Source of the DNA: Candidatus Bathyarchaeota archaeon
GTDB taxonomy: Archaea > Thermoproteota > Bathyarchaeia > Bathyarchaeales > Bathycorpusculaceae
Direction: 5' to 3'
DNA length: 10,513 nt
Assembly: GCA_018396615.1 (NCBI GenBank)
Contig: JAGTQT010000052.1
Span: 1 to 10,513, forward strand
Below, in pieces: positions 1 to 6,317 of this stretch (position 1 is its first letter; every line of letters begins with the position of its first letter). The position numbers and the translations under genes were made by a program. The notes under the pieces were generated by a model that ran no database searches, was not told the DNA's origin, and saw nothing but the letters and a program-made list of their open reading frames with translations.

Positions 1-240
1 GATGAAATTGCGGGGCTAGCTATCATTCGCCAAAATGAATCTGAAGGCGTCTCAGCCGATATAAACGTTTCTTTTAGATTTAATATGTGTTGTTATGTTT
101 CAATCAGTAAAAGGTGTTGGCTGCTTGTTTGAGCGTTTAACCGCAAGATTAATGGTTCATCCGAGAGCCAAGTTGTTACTGCTGATAAATGGCTAAATAT
201 ATATGCAAATAGTTTACGATACTGGAAAACATTAAGGGTT
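1..240. other. Left-edge region without a secure gene
   Basis: I see no gene here that I would defend. The + strand is open in frame 1 from the window edge to a TGA at 130-132 (43 codons). It could be the tail of a gene starting outside, but its last residues (NMCCY, KRCWLLV) look like untranslated sequence read by chance. On the minus strand, a TATA-like GTTTATATC (about 62-70) lies upstream of an ATG at 24-26 that could start a leftward gene leaving the window; only eight codons are visible. The right end of the region carries the promoter of the next gene. Confidence 0.4.
194..205 (+). promoter_or_regulatory. TATA box for the small membrane protein
   Basis: The sequence TAAATATATATG is a strong archaeal TATA element. 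A start about 25 nt downstream of its centre would fall near 225, leaving a leader of about 15 nt before the GTG at 241. No convincing Shine-Dalgarno is present in that leader, which fits the short-leader or leaderless style of many archaeal genes. Confidence 0.5.
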
Positions 241-483
241 GTGGGTCTGAATAACCGCAAACTTTTGCTCGCTGTCTCAGAGGCGCTTATAGTATATGGG
301 TTACTAGTTGTTGGATACGGCGTAGTGGCAATTCATGTCACGAAAACATGGTTTGGAGACTGGCACGTAGACATATATCTCCCTTGGCTTACACTTGACA
401 TTTTCATGATGATCAGCTTTGCCTTATCATTCTTCGCATTCATCACATGGAGATACCTAAAATATACAGAGCCGCAAAAGTAA
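241..483 (+). CDS. Small two-helix membrane protein, unknown function
   Basis: This 80-residue protein starts at a GTG, which I chose because the in-frame sequence upstream, back to the TGA at 130, contains no ATG, GTG or TTG. Two hydrophobic segments are visible, at about residues 8-31 and 47-70. They are joined by a Trp/Asp-containing loop and followed by a short charged tail ending TEPQK. The short N-terminus carries Arg and Lys, so positive-inside logic puts both ends in the cytoplasm. I recognise no family. The gene converges on a PgaC-like glycosyltransferase 3 nt away. Some processive synthases work with a small two-helix partner (PgaD for PgaC), but opposite strands and no visible PgaD motif make such a role speculative. 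The good promoter and shared terminator support a real gene. Confidence 0.6.
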   Translation: MGLNNRKLLLAVSEALIVYGLLVVGYGVVAIHVTKTWFGDWHVDIYLPWLTLDIFMMISFALSFFAFITWRYLKYTEPQK

Positions 484-494
484 CTTCTACTTTT
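476..494. terminator. Bidirectional terminator hairpin over two convergent stops
   Basis: A perfect 7-bp stem (AAAAGTA / TACTTTT) encloses the 5-nt loop ACTTC. It contains the TAA of the small membrane protein (481-483) and the TAG of the glycosyltransferase (487-489). Read on either strand the hairpin ends in a short U-run (five on the +, four on the -), so it could end transcription of both genes. The stem is A/T rich and weak, and archaeal termination depends mainly on U-tracts, so function is inferred. Confidence 0.5.
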
Positions 495-1875
495 TGGTGT
501 ACCAGCTGCCGTTGTCGCCAAAGATATATTTCACAGAGCTTACAAGTCTTGCCGCGATATTGATTAATCTGAGAATGGGATAAAATGGAGTATAAAACAG
601 CAGAGATTTGTAGTTGTGTTCACTGTACGCGTACTTCAACGCTATAGACTGATTGATCAAACCAATGAATAAGCTGTACAGTCCGTAGATGAACAATCCA
701 AAGATGAAAAGTATATGATCGGGGGCGAACCAAAAGACAAGCGGGAACGCGGCTAAAGCAGCTAAATCAACTATCGTGCCGCCATATTCGAAGATGTAGC
801 AGTACCACAGAAATAGTGATAACCAAGACTTTTTCATCAGCATTTCCCGATGAATCTTGAGCGTGTTGTGGAGCCATCCGGTAAACCATCTTAACCGCTG
901 ACGCCAGAGAGACCTAAACGAAACAGGGGCGACACTAATGCTTACCGCACTGTGGGTGTATCCGATTTTTTCTCCTCTCCTGTGCATTTCAAGAGCGATC
1001 TCCAAGTCCTCGGTAACCGACCGTACATTCCTTTCGTCCAAAATGTTGCGAAGAACGTTAGCATCATACAAACTAAGCGCTCCAGACACGACTAAAACGT
1101 TGTTGCTTAATGACTGCGCCTGCCGGATGATGCTTAAACCTTGACTATATTCAAGCTGCTGCAAAAGTACGTAAGAGTCAAGTTCCGAAGCTCCATCAGT
1201 TGGATGAATATAACCAGTGACTGCTTTTTTTCCATTTGACAGCATGTAACCCACGAGGCTTTTGAGCGTGTCTGGTCTCCACCAAGAGTCTGCATCAACC
1301 ACCGCGATTAAGCTGCCTAATGCCCTGTCAACGCCGGTCTTTATGGCTTGCACTTTGCCTAGGTTTGCAGAGTGCCTTACAACTTTGCCTCTTACGCTTG
1401 GATTCCGTCTCCTGTTGAGCTCGATAGCTGACCAAGCGACCTCGTAAGTGTAGTCTCTGCTGCCGTCATCTACGACAATAATCTCGCATTGACCAAGGTA
1501 TTTTTCGGTGCATCTAAAAAGGCTTTGGATACAGCGGGCAACATTGCCTTCTTCATTGTAGGCTGGAACCACAAAAGAAACCATCGGATACTGAGGCATC
1601 TTGTTTTCATACTGCTCCAGTCTAGCAAAAGTAGCTGCCAACGTAAATACGCCTGCTACGCCGATTGCGAGAAACGTGTACCAGCCGTAGAAAAACTGGA
1701 CAGCCGCAAGCCAAAACACGTTTGCCTGCTGAGAAACAGTGTGATATCCGAAAAGGTTGGTTATTATCCAGTTTGCAAATGCCGGGAAGTATGCCCATGA
1801 AAGAAAGGCCAGAATGAGGGGTATGCAAAAGGCGACATAGCGAATTCGGTGACGCAGCGAGTAACGGTATTTCAT
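487..1875 (-). CDS. Membrane-bound processive family 2 glycosyltransferase (PgaC/cellulose synthase-like)
   Basis: This enzyme should transfer sugars from a nucleotide-sugar donor to a growing surface polysaccharide and extrude the chain through its own membrane domain. The 462-aa protein has two N-terminal helices (about 13-30 and 57-80), a cytoplasmic GT-A domain (about 97-335) and C-terminal helices (about 351-378 and 386-407, then an amphipathic stretch around 425-445). The full processive GT2 signature is present: PAYNEEGN after the first strand, DDG at 136-138, DAD at 194-196 (metal binding), SGAL at 264-267, TED at 288-290 (catalytic base) and QRLRW at 326-330 (acceptor/pore site). No PilZ domain follows, so direct c-di-GMP control is not indicated. 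The length suits PgaC-type poly-N-acetylglucosamine or hyaluronan-like synthases; the substrate cannot be read from sequence. The ATG has GGAAGGT upstream with a 10-nt spacer. No glycan cofactor gene is co-oriented beside it. Confidence 0.9.
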   Translation of the reverse strand: MKYRYSLRHRIRYVAFCIPLILAFLSWAYFPAFANWIITNLFGYHTVSQQANVFWLAAVQFFYGWYTFLAIGVAGVFTLAATFARLEQYENKMPQYPMVSFVVPAYNEEGNVARCIQSLFRCTEKYLGQCEIIVVDDGSRDYTYEVAWSAIELNRRRNPSVRGKVVRHSANLGKVQAIKTGVDRALGSLIAVVDADSWWRPDTLKSLVGYMLSNGKKAVTGYIHPTDGASELDSYVLLQQLEYSQGLSIIRQAQSLSNNVLVVSGALSLYDANVLRNILDERNVRSVTEDLEIALEMHRRGEKIGYTHSAVSISVAPVSFRSLWRQRLRWFTGWLHNTLKIHREMLMKKSWLSLFLWYCYIFEYGGTIVDLAALAAFPLVFWFAPDHILFIFGLFIYGLYSLFIGLINQSIALKYAYSEHNYKSLLFYTPFYPILRLINIAARLVSSVKYIFGDNGSWYTKK

Positions 1876-1885
1876 TTACAAGTTT

Positions 1886-1892
1886 ACCTTCC
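1886..1892 (-). promoter_or_regulatory. Shine-Dalgarno of the glycosyltransferase
   Basis: Read on the minus strand, GGAAGGT lies 10 nt before the ATG at 1873-1875. It is an acceptable archaeal ribosome-binding site at the long end of the usual spacing, and it supports the chosen start. Confidence 0.45.
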
Positions 1893-2131
1893 AACCTGTA
1901 GTATGGTTAGCCTTCACCTTCTCCGTGATTCACATGAGCCGTTAAGGGATAAATTGACTATTCCTAGAACGAAATATTACATAATAAAACAATCAAGCCG
2001 TTGACGTTTCCAAGGCGAAAGACGTCTCAATGATGGCGTTTGAAGATTGCTGTGGATCTGGAGTAAAAAAAACTGTTCAGCTCATTGATTGTGCAATAAC
2101 TAATATTAACATGAGTGTGCAATGTTAGCTA

Positions 2132-2138
2132 GGGGAGG
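2132..2138 (+). promoter_or_regulatory. Strong Shine-Dalgarno that sets the protease start
   Basis: GGGGAGG lies 4 nt upstream of the GTG at 2143. It decides the start: an ATG at 2122 in the same frame would place this site inside the coding region and add seven residues (MLARGGA) before the arginines that precede the hydrophobic core of the signal peptide. Confidence 0.6.
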
Positions 2139-2142
2139 AGCA

Positions 2143-2715
2143 GTGACTATAAGAGCCCGCAGCCTCATCATCATTATCTCGATAGCATCTCTTCTGATAT
2201 CTTTGATCCAACCCCTTCAGGTCACAACTGGCATAGTAACCAACAGCACGGAAGACCACACCGCTTCAATTGCAAATTTTACAAGAAAAATCTCCAACAT
2301 CCCAGACGCAACAGATCGTTCATCCCACGCTAGATTTAGCCGCTTTGCCGAACTTGACCTTGAGGAATCTGTTTGCCAAAATGGAGATTTCGTGGAGGCA
2401 ATTATAGGGGTTAAAACAAGCTCCAAACAAGAACAGGAGAAAATCAAGGAATTAGTCACAGAAACCGGTGGCAGAATAGCACACTCGTTTATTGAAGAAG
2501 GCAAACCGCAGACAATAGTCGCAAACATCCCGCAGAGAGCATTCTCCGCCGTTAAACAGCAGCTTCTCAGCGAAGGAGTAGCAAGCTACGTGGAACTCAA
2601 CATGAAGCTCAAGACCTACGCAGTGCCAAATGATCCTGAGTGGAGTAGAAACTGGGGACTTGGCAGAATAAAAGCAGATTACCATGGAACACGACAACCG
2701 GCAGCCCTTCCATAA
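2143..2715 (+). CDS. Subtilisin-like protease, 5' part: signal peptide and I9-type propeptide (frameshifted)
   Basis: This is the N-terminal part of an exported S8 protease, cut off by a frameshift. Counted from the GTG, it has two arginines (residues 4 and 6) and then a long hydrophobic core (about 8-27), a classic Sec signal peptide. A polar linker follows, then an inhibitor-I9-like propeptide of about 80 residues (about 83-162) that would chaperone and inhibit the protease before autocleavage. Next comes the mature start NDPEWSRNWGLGRIKADY, typical of subtilases just before the first catalytic strand. After that Tyr the frame goes wrong (HGTRQPAALP, TAA at 2713). Shifting one base restores WNTTTGSP and then IIIAIVDTGVD of the next ORF. 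An ATG at 2122 is an alternative start, which I reject because of the Shine-Dalgarno. Alone this fragment has no catalytic residues. Confidence 0.8.
   Translation: MTIRARSLIIIISIASLLISLIQPLQVTTGIVTNSTEDHTASIANFTRKISNIPDATDRSSHARFSRFAELDLEESVCQNGDFVEAIIGVKTSSKQEQEKIKELVTETGGRIAHSFIEEGKPQTIVANIPQRAFSAVKQQLLSEGVASYVELNMKLKTYAVPNDPEWSRNWGLGRIKADYHGTRQPAALP
2680..2687 (+). other. Site of a 1-nt frame break in the protease gene
   Basis: The upstream frame reads GAT-TAC-CAT-GGA. From TGG at 2685-2687 the homologous reading is one frame back, giving W-N-T-T-T-G-S-P-S and then the catalytic-Asp strand. Net effect: one base missing around 2683 (for example D-Y-A-W from an original TAC-GCA-TGG), or two extra. 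There is no X-XXY-YYZ slippery heptamer, so programmed -1 frameshifting is not favoured; a sequencing or assembly error, or a recent mutation, is likelier. Confidence 0.85.
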
Positions 2716-2726
2716 TCATCGCAATA

Positions 2727-5585
2727 GTGGACACTGGAGTTGATTGGCACCATCCAGACCTAGCAAACAACATTTGGAACAACACAGACGAATGGATAGA
2801 CGGAGTAGACAACGATGGCAACGGCTTCATAGATGACGTACGCGGCTGGGATTTCGTTGACACCTTCATAGATGTCTGGCAAGGCGAAGACGGCACTGTT
2901 AGAGATAACGACCCAATGGATTTCTACGGGCATGGCACACACTGCGCAGGAATCGCAGGCGCAGTAGGCAATAACAGCATAGGCATATGCGGAGTTACAT
3001 GGAACTGCAAAATAATGCCTGTCAGAGCAGGATTCATGGACACTGAAGGCACAGGAACACTTGAGATTGACGACGCGGCTGCAGCAATAATCTACGCCGC
3101 AGACAACGGTGCAGACATAATAAGCTGCAGCTGGGGAGGGCACTATGACAGCCACACAATACACGACGCAGTAAACTATGCCTACCAAGCTGGAGTTCTG
3201 GTGGTTGCGGCAGCCGGCAACGAGTGGACAGATATAAGAACCTATCCAGCTGCCTACGACGAAGTCATAGCCGTTGCAGCCACTAGCAGTTCAGACTACA
3301 CGACATTTTTCACTAATTTCGGCGAATGGATAGAGCTGGCAGCTCCTGGAGAGGACATTTACTCTACGCTCCCAGAGGCTTCATATGATTTCGCTAGCGG
3401 CACTTCGATGGCTACTCCCTTCGTCGCAGGGGTTGCCGCTCTGGTTTGGAGCCGATTTCCACAGATGAATGCAAATCAGGTAAGACAGCAGCTTCGTTTT
3501 ACAAGCAAAGATCTGGGTGACGTAGATTTTGACATTCTTTTCGGCTATGGGAGAATAGACGCGAAAGAAGCAGTTGAGCTGGTTCAACAGGAAAGCGATG
3601 TGGCAGTCTTCGAAGTCAGAATTCATTCGCCAGTTACCCTAGGAACTACTGCAAGCATCGACGTTGCAGTGATCAATGCAGGAACGCTCACAAAATACGG
3701 TTTGAACATGAGATTCTTGGTCAACGGCAGTCAGGTTGACACAGAAACTATCGCGATGCTGTCAGAAGGTGAAGTTGAATGGGTGCGGTTTCTGTGGAAT
3801 ACGGCGCAATGTCAGCAAGGCTATTACAATCTTACAGCGCAGGTTCTTCCTTTAAATGGAGAAAATCGCACTACAAATAACTCGCTGTCCAAAACAGTTT
3901 TTGTTCGGCAGCCTCGCACCATCAGCGTTCCATGGGACAAGGAGACCATACAGCAGGCAATTGACAACGCCACAGAAGGCGACACAATAGTGGTGTACAC
4001 AGAATTCTCTGTGGAAACCTTGTACCTTTACAAGGACGGCATCAAGCTCATAGGCAGTTCGACGGTGGTTGATGGAAACACGTGGCTGGACGTTCTCAGA
4101 GTGTGCGCTAACAATGTTGAAATCAGAGGATTCTCCTTCAGAAACAGCAAAAAGATCGCGACCCGATATCCTCCTTTCAGCGGTATTCTTCTTTACTACT
4201 GCAACAACGTGAATATAAGTGACGTAGAAGTCGCAAACAGTCGCGTTGGGATTTTTGTCTACTGCTCAAACAACGTGACGCTTAGAAACACTCACATGGT
4301 TGGAAATATCTTTAATTTTGGAATCGATGGAATCGAGCTTTCAAACTTCATGCATGACATTGACGAGTCGAACATGATCGAGGAAGAAACTTTCCATTAT
4401 CTGAAGAACAAGAGAAATGTGACGTTTTCCAGCATGAGAGGCTGCGTTGTGCTGGTCAATTCGACCAATGTCACATTTGGAAACTGTGAGCTAACTGAGA
4501 ACTATGGTGGAATCACGTGTGCATACAGCACGAACATTGAAGTTTTCAATTCACATTTCTCTAAGAATCAGATAGGCATCTGGATTCGTAGCTGTAGTTT
4601 GGTTACAGTTCAATACGCTGAGTTGCTTGAGAATAATGTTGGCATACACGTGGAGAATTCGTCATCCATCACGTTGAAGAACAATATTGTCAGCGGCAAA
4701 GTGATCTCTGGCGCTGGTATATGGTTCCAGACCTCATCCCAATGTAAAGCGGAATCCAACAGCATAAGAAGCAGTCGCTTTGATTTTTATCTTCTTTATT
4801 CTAGCGAAAATAACATAACTTGCAACGGAATCTCAGAGTCAGGTTCTAACGGGCTATGCCTACAGAACTCTGATAATAACGTGATCTGTGGAAACCAGTT
4901 TTTTAACCACACATCAAGTGTTGCAGGTCAAGGAGTTGCCTTGAACATTTCAAAGTCCTTTGGCAACCGAATTTACCATAACAGCTTCATAGACAACACT
5001 CAAACTGCAGTCTCTTTTGATTCGGTGAACGTGTTCGATGATGGCTACCCGGCAGGCGGAAACTACTGGAGTGACTATGCTGGGGAAGATGTGTACTGCG
5101 GTGTCTTCCAGAACGAAACTGGGCGTGACGGAATAGGAGATGTGCCATACGTTATTGACGCATCCAACATGGACCATTATCCGCTGATTTATCCATGTTT
5201 TGGTGTAAAATTTGAACTCGAAAAACTGAATATTGTTGAAAGAACTCAAAGGATCCAGTGCGTTATCGAGTCTCCGCTGTTTTACATGTTTTCTATCAAC
5301 AGCTCTCAAGTCTTTATAGACCAGCCTATTCAGGTTTTTCCAGAGTCTCTGGTTTTCGGAGATTACAATAATAATACTGTGCCGGATGTTCTTGCTTGTT
5401 TTCCTATGGTCGGAATAGCGGATTTTGCGATGACTCAGATTGAGGACAACGCTGAATGTTTTAGGTTTTTCAGAGGTTTCGCTTTGAGGATAACTGTGAT
5501 GGTTTGCGTAGTCTTAGGGAATAGCGCTTCGCAAGCAGAAGAAGAAATCACTGTTGTCTCGGATGTTTCCTCGGTTCCTAACTAG
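2727..5585 (+). CDS. Subtilisin-like serine protease, main part: S8 domain + CARDB + NosD-like beta-helix (broken from its N-terminus)
   Basis: This is the catalytic and C-terminal part of a large secreted subtilase, about 1,147 aa if the frame were intact. Numbered from the GTG at 2727: catalytic Asp2 (DTGVDWHHPDL), His69 (YGHGTHCAGIAG), oxyanion Asn165 (AAAGN) and Ser227 (SGTSMATPFVAG) are all present, so the active site is intact. A CARDB-like adhesion domain follows at about 292-394. A right-handed parallel beta-helix with NosD/PbH1-type repeats spans about 398-770, rich in N-N-V/I and possible N-glycosylation sites. It closes with the archaeal NosD ending GGNYWSDY, DGIGDVPY, DHYPL (778-820). 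The last 130 residues resemble a C-terminal module with GDYNNNTVPD in place of a calcium-binding-like DYDNDGIPD motif. The real frame runs upstream to about 2685; GTG 2727 is only the first possible start and would lose the strand before Asp2. Tandem TAG TAG ends it. Probably an extracellular or S-layer-associated protease. Confidence 0.9.
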   Translation: MDTGVDWHHPDLANNIWNNTDEWIDGVDNDGNGFIDDVRGWDFVDTFIDVWQGEDGTVRDNDPMDFYGHGTHCAGIAGAVGNNSIGICGVTWNCKIMPVRAGFMDTEGTGTLEIDDAAAAIIYAADNGADIISCSWGGHYDSHTIHDAVNYAYQAGVLVVAAAGNEWTDIRTYPAAYDEVIAVAATSSSDYTTFFTNFGEWIELAAPGEDIYSTLPEASYDFASGTSMATPFVAGVAALVWSRFPQMNANQVRQQLRFTSKDLGDVDFDILFGYGRIDAKEAVELVQQESDVAVFEVRIHSPVTLGTTASIDVAVINAGTLTKYGLNMRFLVNGSQVDTETIAMLSEGEVEWVRFLWNTAQCQQGYYNLTAQVLPLNGENRTTNNSLSKTVFVRQPRTISVPWDKETIQQAIDNATEGDTIVVYTEFSVETLYLYKDGIKLIGSSTVVDGNTWLDVLRVCANNVEIRGFSFRNSKKIATRYPPFSGILLYYCNNVNISDVEVANSRVGIFVYCSNNVTLRNTHMVGNIFNFGIDGIELSNFMHDIDESNMIEEETFHYLKNKRNVTFSSMRGCVVLVNSTNVTFGNCELTENYGGITCAYSTNIEVFNSHFSKNQIGIWIRSCSLVTVQYAELLENNVGIHVENSSSITLKNNIVSGKVISGAGIWFQTSSQCKAESNSIRSSRFDFYLLYSSENNITCNGISESGSNGLCLQNSDNNVICGNQFFNHTSSVAGQGVALNISKSFGNRIYHNSFIDNTQTAVSFDSVNVFDDGYPAGGNYWSDYAGEDVYCGVFQNETGRDGIGDVPYVIDASNMDHYPLIYPCFGVKFELEKLNIVERTQRIQCVIESPLFYMFSINSSQVFIDQPIQVFPESLVFGDYNNNTVPDVLACFPMVGIADFAMTQIEDNAECFRFFRGFALRITVMVCVVLGNSASQAEEEITVVSDVSSVPN

Positions 5586-5638
5586 TAGTAATGGAATGGT
5601 CTGTTACAGGGGTTGACCGCTTGCGTAGGGGGAGAACT

Positions 5639-5746
5639 ATGTTGCTTTGTCCTTATCATTGTCTCTGCATGTGTTTAGTGCTTGATGTATCGGCTGTGGA
5701 AATAAAGACTTATATGGAGTATTGCTACATAATATTAGGGCACTAA
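5639..5746 (+). CDS. Possible 35-aa cysteine-rich ORF (doubtful)
   Basis: An ATG 4 nt after a strong GGGGGAG (5628-5634) opens a 35-codon frame ending TAA one base before the start of the next small gene. It encodes five cysteines, four of them clustered as CPYHCLCMC at residues 4-12, which could bind a metal. For it: the ribosome-binding site and the tight junction. Against it: the TATA box of the downstream gene lies inside it, it has no recognisable family, and so short a frame can occur by chance. It may be co-transcribed after the protease. Confidence 0.2.
   Translation: MLLCPYHCLCMCLVLDVSAVEIKTYMEYCYIILGH
5709..5717 (+). promoter_or_regulatory. TATA box for the 41-aa gene
   Basis: CTTATATGG is a good archaeal TATA element. 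Its centre (about 5713) puts the transcription start near 5738, about 10 nt before the ATG at 5748. No Shine-Dalgarno lies between, so the mRNA would be nearly leaderless. Confidence 0.5.
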
Positions 5747-5747
5747 A

Positions 5748-5873
5748 ATGAAGGCGTCATCTCAAACCGAGGAAGTCCGTTGGCACGTTATCGTTGCGAT
5801 GCTTGAAGAGTTCCCTACTCTGAAAAAGAGAGTTGAACAGTATCTTAAAGAAGAACAAAAACAAAGCAAATGA
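5748..5873 (+). CDS. Small charged helical protein, 41 aa, unknown function
   Basis: This short gene encodes 41 residues with no membrane segment or signal peptide. The composition looks like a real soluble helical protein: an amphipathic stretch (about residues 8-37, including VRWHVIVAML and FPTLKKRVEQYLKEE) and a very polar Lys/Glu/Gln tail. Support comes from a well-placed TATA box giving a near-leaderless transcript, and from a T5 run three bases after the TGA that could terminate it. The next gene on the other side is a convergent winged-helix regulator. I do not recognise the family. It could be a small protein-binding or DNA-associated factor; that is a guess from size and charge only. 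Confidence 0.5.
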   Translation: MKASSQTEEVRWHVIVAMLEEFPTLKKRVEQYLKEEQKQSK

Positions 5874-5875
5874 GC

Positions 5876-5880
5876 TTTTT
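5876..5880 (+). terminator. T-tract after the 41-aa gene
   Basis: A five-T run three bases beyond the TGA resembles the simple U-tract terminators of archaea. The palindrome ATGCGCAT follows at 5883-5890. Confidence 0.35.
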
Positions 5881-5902
5881 CAATGCGCATCAATAAACAC
5901 GC

Positions 5903-5939
5903 GTACTTCTCATAAGTACTAGGCATATTGATTATGAGA
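5903..5939. repeat. Overlapping inverted repeats between convergent genes
   Basis: Two alternative pairings share bases. GTACTT / AAGTAC (5903-5908 and 5914-5919) forms a 6-bp stem with a 5-nt loop. TCTCATAA / TTATGAGA (5908-5915 and 5932-5939) forms an 8-bp stem with a 16-nt loop. The second abuts the stop codon of the regulator gene (5940-5942). They lie in a 66-bp convergent gap and may help terminate or stabilise transcripts; no U-tract follows on the minus strand. Confidence 0.4.
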
Positions 5940-6278
5940 TCAGTTTCTTTTCAGAAGGTGGGGCGGCGGAACTTTCACGCCGTTCTTGCAGTCATTGTTT
6001 TCTGATTTGATAAGTTCTGTTATTTCCCGATAACGCTGCAGAAAATCAAGCCCCTTATCCGTTGCTTTAAATGTTTCTCTATCGTTGTTCAGAACTTTCT
6101 CCAACAAGTTGATCCTCAGCATAAAGTCCAAGTACTCGTTTAGCTGCGTAAAGCTGAGGTTAGCTCTGTACATTATCTGCGTTTTCAGCGTACCTTCCCT
6201 AGCGATTTCCAAGATTTCAGCTATGATGTAGAGCTTATCTCTCCTTTTTGTGGAAGGATTTGATTGTGCTGAGTTCAT
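5940..6278 (-). CDS. Archaeal winged helix-turn-helix transcriptional regulator
   Basis: This 112-aa protein is a single winged-helix DNA-binding domain of the short archaeal type (HTH_45-like, judged by eye). After a polar N-terminus (1-12) come a helix (14-27, LYIIAEILEIAREG), a second helix (31-39, KTQIMYRAN), a probable recognition helix starting at LSFTQLNEYLDFML (41-54), then NLLEK and the wing (ETFKATDKG, 68-76). The pattern 'K-T-x-I-M-Y-x-A-N-L-S-F-x-Q-L' is characteristic of this group. A C-terminal helix (77-92) may dimerise, and the tail is basic with three prolines. No ligand domain is visible, so the signal is unknown. A palindrome lies between its TATA-like element and ATG, suggesting autoregulation. 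It is divergent from the phosphodiesterase and convergent with the 41-aa gene, so either could be a target. Confidence 0.85.
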   Translation of the reverse strand: MNSAQSNPSTKRRDKLYIIAEILEIAREGTLKTQIMYRANLSFTQLNEYLDFMLRINLLEKVLNNDRETFKATDKGLDFLQRYREITELIKSENNDCKNGVKVPPPHLLKRN

Positions 6279-6289
6279 TTTTCTATAAT

Positions 6290-6302
6290 CCTCTTTTAGA
6301 GG
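6290..6302. promoter_or_regulatory. Palindromic operator candidate upstream of the winged-helix gene
   Basis: CCTCTTTTAGAGG has two perfect 5-bp arms (CCTCT / AGAGG) around TTT. It lies 11 bp upstream of the regulator's ATG, just downstream of its TATA-like element, where a bound dimer would block transcription start. A winged-helix dimer binding its own promoter is a common archaeal arrangement; binding here is inferred. Confidence 0.45.
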
Positions 6303-6308
6303 CTTCTT

Positions 6309-6317
6309 CTATAATTG
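6309..6317 (-). promoter_or_regulatory. TATA-like element of the winged-helix gene
   Basis: Read on the minus strand this is CAATTATAG. Its centre predicts a start near 6287 and a leader of under 10 nt before the ATG at 6278. A second A/T-rich match (GATTATAGA) lies closer to the gene but would be too near the ATG for a normal transcript. Confidence 0.4.

Larger units (their letters stand above)
1876..2142. other. Divergent intergenic region, glycosyltransferase / protease
   Basis: This 267-bp spacer separates two divergent genes and has no plausible ORF. A minus-strand TATA-like AATTTATCC (about 1947-1955) could serve the glycosyltransferase with a leader of some 45 nt. On the + strand, TAATATTAA (2101-2109) could serve the protease, with a start near 2130. 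Neither is a strong consensus. I find no riboswitch-like structure or clear operator. Confidence 0.4.

Noticed and set aside
1489..1800. Plus-strand frame of 103 codons within the glycosyltransferase region
   Set aside because: Antisense shadow of a well-supported GT2 gene, with no promoter, ribosome site or family likeness.
2122..2142. ATG start for the protease
   Set aside because: It would put the strong GGGGAGG inside the coding region and add seven residues before the signal peptide; the GTG at 2143 fits better.
2680..2687. Programmed -1 frameshifting in the protease gene
   Set aside because: No slippery heptamer and no clear downstream stem are visible, and subtilases are not known to use such a device.
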